Below, in pieces: positions 10,022-19,362 of a DNA stretch of 64,000 nt (position 1 is its first letter; every line of letters starts with the position of its first letter). The DNA lies in NCBI RefSeq assembly GCF_000002875.2, contig NC_009420.2, positions 1,102,467 through 1,166,466 of the forward strand. Reading direction: 5' to 3'. This DNA is from Leishmania infantum JPCM5 (lineage: Eukaryota > Euglenozoa > Kinetoplastea > Trypanosomatida > Trypanosomatidae). Both the position numbers and the translations under genes were made by a program. The notes below the pieces were generated by a model. That model had not been told where the DNA came from. It ran no database searches and saw nothing but the letters and a program-made list of their open reading frames with translations.

Positions 10022-13000
10022 TTACGCACTGCGCTGGCGTCTGCTCCTCTCCGCGACGGCACTCAGGAGCGAGTGGTGGCGCGTCCGACGAGCCGCCTTC
10101 GCTTCGGTGAGGGCAGCTTCTCCGGTCACCTGCGCACCAGTGGGGTGCACCGTGCCTGCCGCGCCGCTGCGCACGAGCGAGAAGATGTCCCGCTTTGCTT
10201 TCTCCACATGAGCACGGTGGGTGCTGACTTCACGCACGCCATAGTGGCGCAGCACTTCAGCCTTGGCGGAAAGGGCGTGGGGCGTGTCAAAGAGTGCCTC
10301 CCTTTCGACCCACAGGCACACCAGCGGTCGCGACTCCTTTGGGAGCGTGTGCTCCAAATGCCGCGCCGCTGCTGTAGCCTCTCGCAGCCCGTCCACACTC
10401 TGCAACTCCTTCTGCTTTCGAAGAGCAAGCGCTAAGGACGGAAGGAGAGGCCAGGAGGATGCTGCGCGAACTTGGTAGGCGCTAGGCGTCGCCCTGCTCA
10501 CGAGGGCGTCGTGCAGGGCACGCACGAATGCGGAGGCGTGCCGCGGGGCGTCGTCCGCACCTGTGTACATGCGCTGCAGCTCTACAAGAGAGGCCGGAGT
10601 GAGCACCACCACCGTAAAGCGCAAGGGAAGGGCCGCTGTTGGACCAAAAAGCAACGGCTGCAACACACGCAGAAAAACCTCCACGGTCAACTCGTCATCA
10701 GCATCTTTCTTTGAAGTTGTGGCGCAGCGTTCGGCGAGTGCCCGTATGGAAGCAGCTCCCAACACCAGCACTGAGGTGGCTTGGCGTCCTGCGGAGAATC
10801 TCTGCAGCTGCGCTTCAAGGGTTTCCAAGGTGAGGGCACGAATTGGGAGTTGCAAGGACGCGCTCACAACACGATCTAGCGTCTGACTGGCCTGTGCCGG
10901 GTTGTCGTTGTTGCCGCACGCGTAGAGAAGCTCCACTACGCTCTTTAGCTCTGCCTGCGGCAGCTGAGCGTAGACAGAGCTGACGGCGTAGTTGACGACT
11001 GTGGAGGAGGCGGGGCTGGAAAATGCGTTCACCACCGCACGGCACCACGGCGTGTCGCGCTGCTTAGCGGAGAGCAGCAAAAGCCATAGAAGTGACCGCT
11101 GCTGATCTCCAGAAACCCTTAGCCACGCCGTGACGCGGTACGCAGCTGCGGTAGCTGGCGCGGCGGCAACGGTGTCTGCACCTAGACCGTTTTCTTTGAC
11201 CTTCTGCATCCGCTGCAACAGCGGCCACAGCTCCCCGTCGCCACGTGCCCACTCACCCTCCGGCACGCTTGACCAAAGCAACAGGTGGAGAAGCACCAGG
11301 CTGCCACTCACCGCAACGTGTGCCGGCACCTCTGCCGATGTCGCAGCCACGCAGTAGTAGTGCAGCGACTGGGTCTCAGAAAAGTACGCGGCGAGGGGGG
11401 CAAGGAGAGACGGCGGGACGCTATAGCCTTTCTGCGTTGCGGCCGCCGCGAAGATGACGAGGGAGGCAGCGAGCGCGTAGGGCAGCGCGACCTCTTGTGC
11501 CCGAGGCCCTGAGAGGTTGGCGAAGAGCCTCAAAATCCGCTCCGCCGCGGTGGTGCTCGCGACCACTGGGACTAGCATACCAGCACTCCCGATCACAGCA
11601 AGCTCGGTGGAGAATATGCGCAGCATCAGCGAAGTGAAGTGGTTCAGCTCGTCACGCTGGGCTGCCGTGCGCTGACGCACCGGTGCGGCACGGCAGAGGT
11701 GGCCGTACACTCGCAGCGCCGCCCGCCGGACGTGCACATCGTCCGAGGCGGCGCAGCCGTCACCTGCGTCTGCCGCTACAGACAACCGTGCGTGCTGGTC
11801 GGCGAAGTAGCGCAGCAGCTCTGCGCCAATTGCAGCGATACCAGGCCAGGTGATGACACCACTCAATCCATCCCACAACGAGAGCGCCTCTTCCACCGTG
11901 TAGACGACGGAGTCGCTCATGCGCTGGGGATGGTACAGGAGAGCCTGCATGGCGCTCTTCAGCAGGCGCACCACGGCCAGCTCAAAACGCATGTCTGCGG
12001 CATCTTCTTCCACGAACGCAGGCCTCTTCGCCATGGCGCCGTCGTCCCTGCACCACCACCGCGCGCTGAACCAAGACGAGGTGCGAGGTAGAAGACCACT
12101 GTTTGTCCTTCGCCACGTGCCCTCATTGCCGCGGCCGCTGCGCCGTCGCTGTCGGTGCTCGGCCAACGTGGCGAATCCCAGCGCACCACGTGCGCGGTAC
12201 AGGAGAAAGATGAGACGCGTCACAGTCTCTGCGTCCCCTTGCACGGCGGCAGCTTCAGCACAACGCACCGCGACCGTTTCATCAAACAACGCCTTTGGTG
12301 CTCCGCGTTGCATGTCACTGCGGTAGTAGGAGCCCGCGACCGCCTTGTCAGATGAGAGGGAGGTCCGCGAAAGGCGCGTGAGGGCGGCAGCCTCCAAAAG
12401 TTCCAGCGCGTGCGCTTTCATCCCCTTCGTTGTACTGCGTAGCATCGCAGCTGCAATCGCCGCGAGTACCACCGGAGAGCATGTGAGGAGCCACTCCCCG
12501 TCAGCGTCGCCGCAGTGGACCCGGCGGATAGGCGACCCTCCGTGCAAGCCGTAGCGCTCCGAGAGCGCTGTCGACAACAGCGGCACCTCCGACTCCGTTA
12601 CCTCTCCCTCTCCCGCACATGTGTCTGTCAGCCGGAGGAGGCGCGTTAGCCACGCTAGTGCATCGCTGCCCCCCTGCATGCTGTCCATTACATGCTGGAT
12701 AGCAGTGGCTTTGACGGTGAGCACCTCGTTCTGAGTAAGGTCCCATGGCCCGGGCTCGTGTGGGTGAGGAGGTTTGTTGAGCAGGTCCACCAGTACCTCA
12801 GCAATGCGCGCGGCTTCCGCAGACGCGCCGAGTGCTTCACGCAAGCGGGCAAGAAGCTGCAGAAAGTGTTGTGGGGTTGCGAGCGCAGGCGCTGGCGAGG
12901 TGTAGCGGTGGACACCGCTGCCCGAATTGCTTGGCCGGTACACGGCATAGCACTTTGGTGCCTCCACCGCTAGACAGAGGGCAGCGACTTCGCTAAGCGC

Positions 13001-13306
13001 TACGCGCGAGCTGCTGCCTGGCGAGGACGGGCTTTGAGCGAGCAGGTCTGTCCACGAGGCAGCGATGCCAGAGGCATCCATAGCCGAGGCACTGCGTGGA
13101 CCACCAATAGACGGGTGCCCGCTGGTGGAGCTAAGGCGCCGACGCAATGCCGCCGCGGCCAAGGGAGGCGGGACGTCGGCACGACGTCCTGTGTGAGAGC
13201 AGCGACACTGGCGTTGACCGACACACAAGGGAGTTGAGAAGGATAACCCCCGGGCAAGCAGCGGTGCGATACGTCTCCGCGCACGCGCCAGGATGATGCT
13301 GCGCAT
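10022..13306 (-). CDS. Large protein with probable mitochondrial presequence, function unknown
   Basis: 1094 residues from an ATG at 13306. The N-terminus MRSIILARARRRIAPLLARG is rich in Arg and hydrophobic residues and has no acidic residue, a good mitochondrial targeting signal. The remainder is almost entirely alpha-helical, Ala/Leu/Arg-rich, without transmembrane segments, and looks like a helical-repeat scaffold of the kind common in kinetoplastid mitochondrial RNA processing or ribosome assembly. The final 110 residues include CLWVEREALFDTPHALSAK followed by VLRHYGVREVSTHRAHV. That is faintly reminiscent of a RAP-type endonuclease-like fold, but the defining residues are not clear, so I do not assign it. 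The frame is uninterrupted and coding on GC-rich third positions. It is most likely a kinetoplastid-specific conserved hypothetical protein; the mitochondrial location is inferred. Confidence 0.75.
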   Translation of the reverse strand: MRSIILARARRRIAPLLARGLSFSTPLCVGQRQCRCSHTGRRADVPPPLAAAALRRRLSSTSGHPSIGGPRSASAMDASGIAASWTDLLAQSPSSPGSSSRVALSEVAALCLAVEAPKCYAVYRPSNSGSGVHRYTSPAPALATPQHFLQLLARLREALGASAEAARIAEVLVDLLNKPPHPHEPGPWDLTQNEVLTVKATAIQHVMDSMQGGSDALAWLTRLLRLTDTCAGEGEVTESEVPLLSTALSERYGLHGGSPIRRVHCGDADGEWLLTCSPVVLAAIAAAMLRSTTKGMKAHALELLEAAALTRLSRTSLSSDKAVAGSYYRSDMQRGAPKALFDETVAVRCAEAAAVQGDAETVTRLIFLLYRARGALGFATLAEHRQRRRSGRGNEGTWRRTNSGLLPRTSSWFSARWWCRDDGAMAKRPAFVEEDAADMRFELAVVRLLKSAMQALLYHPQRMSDSVVYTVEEALSLWDGLSGVITWPGIAAIGAELLRYFADQHARLSVAADAGDGCAASDDVHVRRAALRVYGHLCRAAPVRQRTAAQRDELNHFTSLMLRIFSTELAVIGSAGMLVPVVASTTAAERILRLFANLSGPRAQEVALPYALAASLVIFAAAATQKGYSVPPSLLAPLAAYFSETQSLHYYCVAATSAEVPAHVAVSGSLVLLHLLLWSSVPEGEWARGDGELWPLLQRMQKVKENGLGADTVAAAPATAAAYRVTAWLRVSGDQQRSLLWLLLLSAKQRDTPWCRAVVNAFSSPASSTVVNYAVSSVYAQLPQAELKSVVELLYACGNNDNPAQASQTLDRVVSASLQLPIRALTLETLEAQLQRFSAGRQATSVLVLGAASIRALAERCATTSKKDADDELTVEVFLRVLQPLLFGPTAALPLRFTVVVLTPASLVELQRMYTGADDAPRHASAFVRALHDALVSRATPSAYQVRAASSWPLLPSLALALRKQKELQSVDGLREATAAARHLEHTLPKESRPLVCLWVEREALFDTPHALSAKAEVLRHYGVREVSTHRAHVEKAKRDIFSLVRSGAAGTVHPTGAQVTGEAALTEAKAARRTRHHSLLSAVAERSRRQRSA

Positions 13307-14294
13307 TTAGGGAGGAGGATCACGAGCGTCACGCTACTGCAGGGCGGAAATGTGGAATCGAGCTCACCTATGCAGGCAGACTCACAGTACTGCAGCAAAC
13401 AACCAGGGACCGCACAAAGTGGGTGTGGGAAGAAGAAAAGGACTGAGAGACAGACGTGAGGGCGGAGAGGCAGCCGTCAGCGTGGTGCCGCACCGGACAA
13501 GGAAAAAAGGAACAAGCAGCGAATGATGCAGTGTAGTGGTAGTGCCCCTCTCGGCCCATAATGACCAACCCCGCCTACTCACAGTTCTCCCCCGTATGCT
13601 CCACAACCGCAGATGCCAAGAAAGGCTGCGTGCATGTGTGTGCCACGAAAAAGCGGTCCGACATCAGTGGTGAGTTGAGAGAGGATATGACAAGATGGCC
13701 AGTAGCGTCGTGAGAGGATTCCAATTGCAAGCACGTACGTCTCAAGGGGGCTGGCACTCATGCTGTGGGCCTTACCGATTCTCACGCATGCGAGCATGAC
13801 AAGATGCTCGCAGGCGCAGACAAGCAGATAAGCTACGCAACAAGACAGCTTCAAGGCACCTCGAGGAAAACAACGCAATCACCTGCAGAGGTGTGTGTGT
13901 GTGTGTGTGGGAGAGAGAGAAAGGGAAGCCACGTCGGCTGCCGGTCTCTCAAGGGCCCGACTCGCGCATGCTGGGCTAGGAAACACCACATCCACAACAC
14001 ACAGCGTGCACACGCCATATTTTACTGTTATTGTTCGGACTCCCTCGTAAGACTGCCTGCCTTTTCTCATTTAGCGCGCGTAAAAATATCGCTACAGCAC
14101 GCGAGCACGCCGCAGGCTTCCCCAGCTGCGGGAGGTCGCTAGGAAAGGTGCAAGAAGGAACAGGGCAGGCCAACACGAAAAGGAGTGGGTGCATGACCGC
14201 TAGCAGCAGCAGCAGCGAAAATTGAGGAGGTCTGTGCTGATGCTGCATCATCGCTAACGCAGACGCTACAGAAAAAAAGATTTTTTTTTTTGTT
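13307..14294. other. Spacer between SIDER copy 2 and the 1094-residue gene
   Basis: About 1 kb with a (TG)n tract at 13892-13908 and purine-rich plus-strand stretches around 13425-13520. No coding sequence was recognised. The frames 13579-13878 and 13976-14326 on the minus strand lack any family feature and the latter runs into the SIDER. A run of about ten T at 14281-14291 abuts the element. Confidence 0.45.
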
Positions 14295-14739
14295 TGCAGC
14301 GTGTCCACTCTCTGCCAATACAACATGAGTCGGGCTCCACTCTATCCCCTGTCTGTCACAGGCCCCATCGCCTGGCGCACTGCAGCGGGAGACACACACT
14401 CGCTAGTGCAATGCCGGCCCAGTCATCGGAGCACGGCCTCTGCCTCAGACTCTACCCACCCACCCCCGCCTCGCGGGCCGCCACCTGGCGCATCACACGG
14501 AGTGGCTCAGGCTCCCCACCACCAGTAGGCAGTGCGAGGGCCAGGTGGGGTACGTTAGAGTCACGCCGACACCTTGCTTAACATATGGATGACACAAATG
14601 TGTGCACTGTCGCCGCGCGCACCGACGCGGCGCCATCCAGGGCCTGGCCGCGGACATCCGCAGCGATAATTCGCTCGGACTTCCCTGCGCCGGTATGCAC
14701 GTGACCCGGCCACCACGCTGAGGTGTCCCCCGTCATCAG
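14295..14739 (-). mobile_element. SIDER-type retroposon, copy 2 (about 445 bp)
   Basis: Essentially identical to copies 1 and 3 over its whole length, with only scattered single-base differences. The 5' signature is at the right end (14739 going down) and the tail at the left, followed on the plus strand by TGTTTTTTTTTTT-like sequence read leftward, i.e. an A-rich tail on the element strand. It begins 378 bases after the stop codon of the acetyltransferase gene in the same orientation, so it should lie in that gene's 3' UTR. Confidence 0.85.
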
Positions 14740-15116
14740 GAAGAGGAACAAAGAAAGTGAAAAACAACAACAAAACGCATGCGCTCAAATGAACATTCTT
14801 GTACAACAGCGCAGGACAAGCTTCCAGTTGAAGAAGGACTTGTCGAGAGTTGCGGGAGCAAAAGGAAAAAACAAACATTGCTCGAAACATGTAGCGAGAG
14901 TACACATTCTCACAGCAAGTATGTCACCACGGCGACTGCATGCACTCAAACAGCCACACGCAAAGACTGCACCAGGCGAGGAGGGGAAAGAGAGGGAAAG
15001 CAGCTGCCACGGCCATGGGGTCGAGCAGAGTCGATTCAGCCCTCTCGAACAGCCCTCTTGAGCGGAGCATGTGGGATGCCTGTCTTGAGTGCGTCCCTCA
15101 GGCCATGTTTGCGCAC

Positions 15117-15593
15117 CTAAAACTTGAGCATGCAGTTCACCCAGCCAGGGTCGATCTCCGCGTCGTACTTCTTGTAGAAGTCGATGGCCGGTGCGTTCCA
15201 GTCCAACGCCTGCCATACCATTCCATGGCAGCCCTCTTCCTTCGCCTGCTGCAAAACTCGCTCAAAGAGGACCTTGCCGGCCCCAATGCCGCGATGCGAC
15301 TCCGTGACAACGAAGTCCTCGAGATAAAGCATACGCCCACGCCATGTGGAGTACCGGTAGTAGTAGAGCGCCATTCCAATCACGCGCGGCTTCACGTCGT
15401 TGGTTTCTTGTAGTTCCGCCACGAAGGCGCTCCAGAGAGGTCGCTCGCCGAAACCCTCCTCCTCCATCTCTGCCTTGGACACAACCACACACTCGGGCGC
15501 CCGCTCGTAGATAGCCAGCTCCATGATGAGGTCATACATGCGCTGAGTGTCCTCGCGCTCAGCGCGGCGAACGGTGACGACTGGAGCAGGCAT
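15117..15593 (-). CDS. GNAT N-acetyltransferase, SSAT (diamine/thialysine acetyltransferase)-like
   Basis: 158 residues from an ATG at 15593, close to the usual 170 of spermidine/spermine N1-acetyltransferase (SSAT). The order of motifs follows that family: an N-terminal VRRAEREDTQRMYDLIMELA helix with ELAIYER, then EEEGFGERPLWSAFVAEL, IGMALYYYRYSTWRG, MLYLEDFVV, the acetyl-CoA pyrophosphate loop ESHRGIGAGKVL (R-G-x-G-x-G), and ALDWNAPAIDFYKKYDAE. It transfers acetyl from acetyl-CoA to a small primary amine; in the family the substrates are polyamines (SSAT1) or thialysine (SSAT2). No targeting signal is evident, so it is probably cytosolic. Which amine it uses cannot be read from the sequence. 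A SIDER copy lies 378 bases downstream and could influence its mRNA. The GNAT call is firm and the SSAT subfamily call is good. Confidence 0.85.
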   Translation of the reverse strand: MPAPVVTVRRAEREDTQRMYDLIMELAIYERAPECVVVSKAEMEEEGFGERPLWSAFVAELQETNDVKPRVIGMALYYYRYSTWRGRMLYLEDFVVTESHRGIGAGKVLFERVLQQAKEEGCHGMVWQALDWNAPAIDFYKKYDAEIDPGWVNCMLKF

Positions 15594-16582
15594 GTATTAG
15601 CCGTTTTTATTTTTGCGTGTATGTGTGTGTCTGTGTACGATGATTAGTGCGTTTCGAAGCCTATGTGCAAACATTTGTGCATCGAAGGTGGCGAAGACGG
15701 CAAAGTGGTTCGTGAAAGGACACGTGTCGTGGGTGTGTATAAACGGGCGAAACACGGAAAGGAAAGAGAGTCGAGACCCGAAAGACAATTCCGTAGAGGT
15801 GTGATGAGCACCACATTGCCTCTCGACGGAAGCATACGCATGGGTAGACGTTTGCCGTTCGGAGAAGGGAAAGGTGCCTTTCAAAGTGGGCCGTGGATGC
15901 CCGTTTGAGGGACGTTTCGGCCCTCGAGCGGATTGCTAACGATTGGGGTAAACCTTGTGGCTCCACACAATCACTGCTTCTTTTTTTTCTCTCGACGGGT
16001 GTTAAACTCGTGATGTGGCCGGGTGCCCCATGTAACGATCGTGGTGCTGCGTGCGTGTACCCTCACGATAGCATACCGCCATCTCAGAGAGAGGCCTGTT
16101 CACGGAGTGAAACACGCACGCGTGCCCGTACGAGCACGCCACCGGTTTGCCACGCATATAGAACGATCAGACTGCCAGTCAGAACAAGTCAGAGAAAATA
16201 CGAAGAGACGGCCAGAGGCAGATAATACTAGTAAAGAGAGAAGGGAACCGAGGGAGCATCCGCATGCGCACTAGCGAGCAGTACAAGCTTGTGCGTTTGT
16301 TCACATCGCAACGGGCGACGGCGAGGGTGGGGCGTGAAGGGAGGGGAAGCGGGTGCGAGCGCGAAGGAAAGACAAGGCTTGATTGCTGTTAGTGGGGATG
16401 GGCCATTATCGGAAGACAAGGAAAGGAAGAGCGAAAAACCGACAAAAAGAAAAGGGATGCGAGGCAGCGGGGAAAAAAGTGGGGAGACACACCCCGGCGC
16501 ACACGCATACACACACATATATATGAGAAGCATAACAGAACGATTGCAGAAGAAACAAGACACACAAAAAACAACATACAGA

Positions 16583-16602
16583 CACACACACACACACACA
16601 CA
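16583..16602. repeat. (CA)n microsatellite
   Basis: A run of about ten CA dinucleotides in the plus-strand spacer between the acetyltransferase and the MFS transporter. Confidence 0.8.
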
Positions 16603-17643
16603 GGCAGAGGAAGAAAGGAGGGAAACAAGGAGCTCTCTCGCTCTCGCTCTCTCCTTCTAGCTCACGCAGCTCTGGAGTGGTCCACTGTGTCCAGGCTAAC
16701 GGGAAAAGAAACGAGTAGAGTAAGAGGAGAAAAAGGGTGCTCAGCAACGTCGTCCTTCACGCCCACCCACAGACAAACGAGCACTAGCGCACACCTGCGC
16801 AAGTGTAGCAGAGGCGTACAACTGTTTTCTTCTGCAAATTTCTTCATCCATCTACCTCCAGCGTCGCTTGCGAGCTTAGACGGACGCTCAATAGACATGC
16901 GGTCTACGAAGGCGACCGGTGTCTTGTCCGCTAAAGGAAGAGAGTTGACACAGCAGCAATATAAGCGCGATGATCAAGGATATTCAGGAAAGAGGGAGCA
17001 CCCGGTCACAGACACACACACACACAGACGCGTGCGTACTCATTTTCCATACCCCGCTGCTGCAAGACTCGGATGCCATGGAAGGACGGAGAGAAATAGA
17101 GAACGAGGAAAAGAGCCTAACGAAAAGAGGAGGTGACCTCGGGAGACGAAGGATGCGCTATCAAAAGCGCACAAAAACAGCTGCGCTACTACCAACAAAG
17201 AGAAGTGAGTCCGAAGACAAAGATACGCGTTAGTATGGCGTTGGCTGTTTATTTCTGTAAACAACACAGGGTGGAGAAAACAAACAACCAAAAAACAACA
17301 AAAACAGCAGCGGCTTCCGTACACACACAAATGCGGTCATCCCATATTGATCCTTTTACCGCCCTCCGTCCTGTAGCACGTGCCCACGATTCACTTCTAA
17401 CCATTTGACAAAGAAGGCGAAGAGGTAGGACACGCAACGAGGGGGGGGGAGGGGCTACCAATCAGAAAGCCCAGTGCTAGAGGCAGTACAGCAATCCAGA
17501 AAAAAAGGGCGAGGGGAGGGAATGAAGCACACACAGACACGCTTACGAGGCAGGAGAGGGTGGGGTTTGGTGGACAGACTATCAGGACGGAGAAGCGAAA
17601 GAATGGAAGGGAGGTAGACACACGACACAGCCACAGACAGAAT

Positions 17644-17646
<3 letters not shown>

Positions 17647-17674
<28 letters not shown>
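17647..17674. repeat. (CA)n microsatellite
   Basis: About 14 CA dinucleotides, followed at 17725-17745 by an A-rich AAAATAAAAAATAAAATAAAA-like stretch. The context is non-coding. Confidence 0.85.
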
Positions 17675-17676
<2 letters not shown>

Positions 17677-19362
17677 AAAACGCCGACCAACAACAGCGAG
17701 CGGAGTCCGTGAGTCCAACAGAGAAAAATAAAAAATAAAATAAAAGCACACACAAGTCGCCACGGAGAAGCCAAACAATACGTAAAGGATCTTTTCGTGC
17801 TTTGTGAAGGTTTGAGTGCTTCAAAAGGCATTCGAGAATTCTGTTTGCCCCCTTCCGTCTCGCTTTTCGACCTCCTCAGGGCTGGTGAGGGGACCAATAA
17901 GCGGAGGTCGAACCTGAAGGTGAGAGCGGGTGGAGTCGGCAGGTGAAGTAGGGAGGAGGAAAGAGATGTCACATGTGGTATGCGTTGAAGGCATTTCAAT
18001 GTATGAAAACGCGCACGCACACACCAGCTTACATCACGCGCACGAGAATGCCACAATAGAAGAAACACGAAAAAAACAAAACAGAAATACGGGCGTGTAC
18101 AACAGAGGAAGTAAGACAACAAACAAACACGAGAGACAGAAAGATGAAAAATATGAGCGAGGCGAACAAACAACACAAAGAAGAAAGGGAAGAGGCGATG
18201 AAGCAGCGCGGCATTTTTTCTGTTGTTGCTGCGTCTTTGTGCTCTTTCGTAAACGTATGCCACGACAACAACGCAGCCCACAGATGCCTCCATTCCTTTT
18301 TGGAGAAGGTGTGGCGTCGTGGACACAGTGTAGGCAACTTCACCGCGTGAACAGCGGCACCTCTTCTTTTGCTGCCTTTTTGGTCCTTCTACGCGTCCTT
18401 CGTCTACATACAGACACAGAGACAGACTCGCCTACCGCTGAAACGCCATGGGTTATGTTTCTCCCTTCGGCCCGTGTGAATAAGGGTGCTCCTGCCCCCT
18501 CTTCGAACGACTTTGTGCCTTTTTAAAAAGGAAAATGAGCTTCTCGTGCTATCCACATCCCTCCTCACTCTCCTTTCATTGCTGGCAGCCGTGTGGTGCT
18601 CATCCCCATCATCTATCGAGTTTTCTCTTCGGGAGTGAGATGGGGAGGTACACAGGAGCGGACGGAGCCCACCTTCACTATCAAGCGAAGAAGCGAAAAA
18701 GAAAGACGGACTGGAGTGGAGAGCGATGACGCCGCCGGCAAAGACGGAAGGAGCGTTGGGTGGGGATGAGAGATGAAGGTTGTGTGTGTATGAAGGATGG
18801 CGACTGGGACGACATCAAACAAAAACAAAATGCAGCATCCGTGGCGATGCATCAATACACACAGCAACTCGTTGGCCTCTCTCTGTCCTTCTACCGCTCT
18901 TTCTTGCGACTTGTGTACGCACTGCCAAGGAAGTTGTTGCGCTATTCCACATGCAGCTTGCTTTGTGCCCCCCTCGCTCTCCTGGTCTTTTTGCCAAGCC
19001 TACGTCATTGCTTCTCCCACCAAGCGAACAAGAGAGCTGCTGGAGAATCGAAAAGCAAAACCGGGCGTGGCTAGATCACTTGCGAAACAACCCGTTTCAT
19101 GCACGCAATCGAGAAATGTACGCAAAGAACTTGCCCATGCCGGAAAATGGCCGAGCAGGCGCGCGCGCATACGTGAGGGGGGGAGTGGAGGGAGACATTG
19201 CAGACTTCTGTGAGCTTGTAACGCAACAGCAGCAGTCGCATGGACGCAGGATAGCACACCGAAACCACCGCATTATGTGAAACACACACACACACATACA
19301 TACAAACCACAGAGTGCGGCCATGTCTACGCAAGCCTCTCGCGCGTGTATCCTAGAGCGCGT

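Larger units (their letters stand above)
15594..19362. other. 3.8 kb gene-free spacer, purine-rich with CA/TG microsatellites
   Basis: This lies between the acetyltransferase and the transporter 3' end. The plus strand is strikingly rich in A and G, so the coding strand is pyrimidine-rich. It contains (CA)n tracts near 16583-16602, 17647-17674 and 19279-19294. Minus-strand frames such as 17397-18326 and 16228-16599 are Cys/Phe/Leu/Ser-rich translations of low-complexity DNA, lack motifs and are not believed. It probably holds the long 3' UTR of the transporter and the 5' UTR of the acetyltransferase. No RNA gene was recognised. Confidence 0.5.

Noticed and set aside
10022..10400. RAP domain at the C-terminus of the 1094-residue protein.
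   Set aside because: The resemblance is faint and the conserved residues of the domain could not be placed.
17397..18326. 309-codon minus-strand frame.
   Set aside because: Translation of CA/TG and purine-rich low-complexity DNA, with Cys/Val repeats and no family features.
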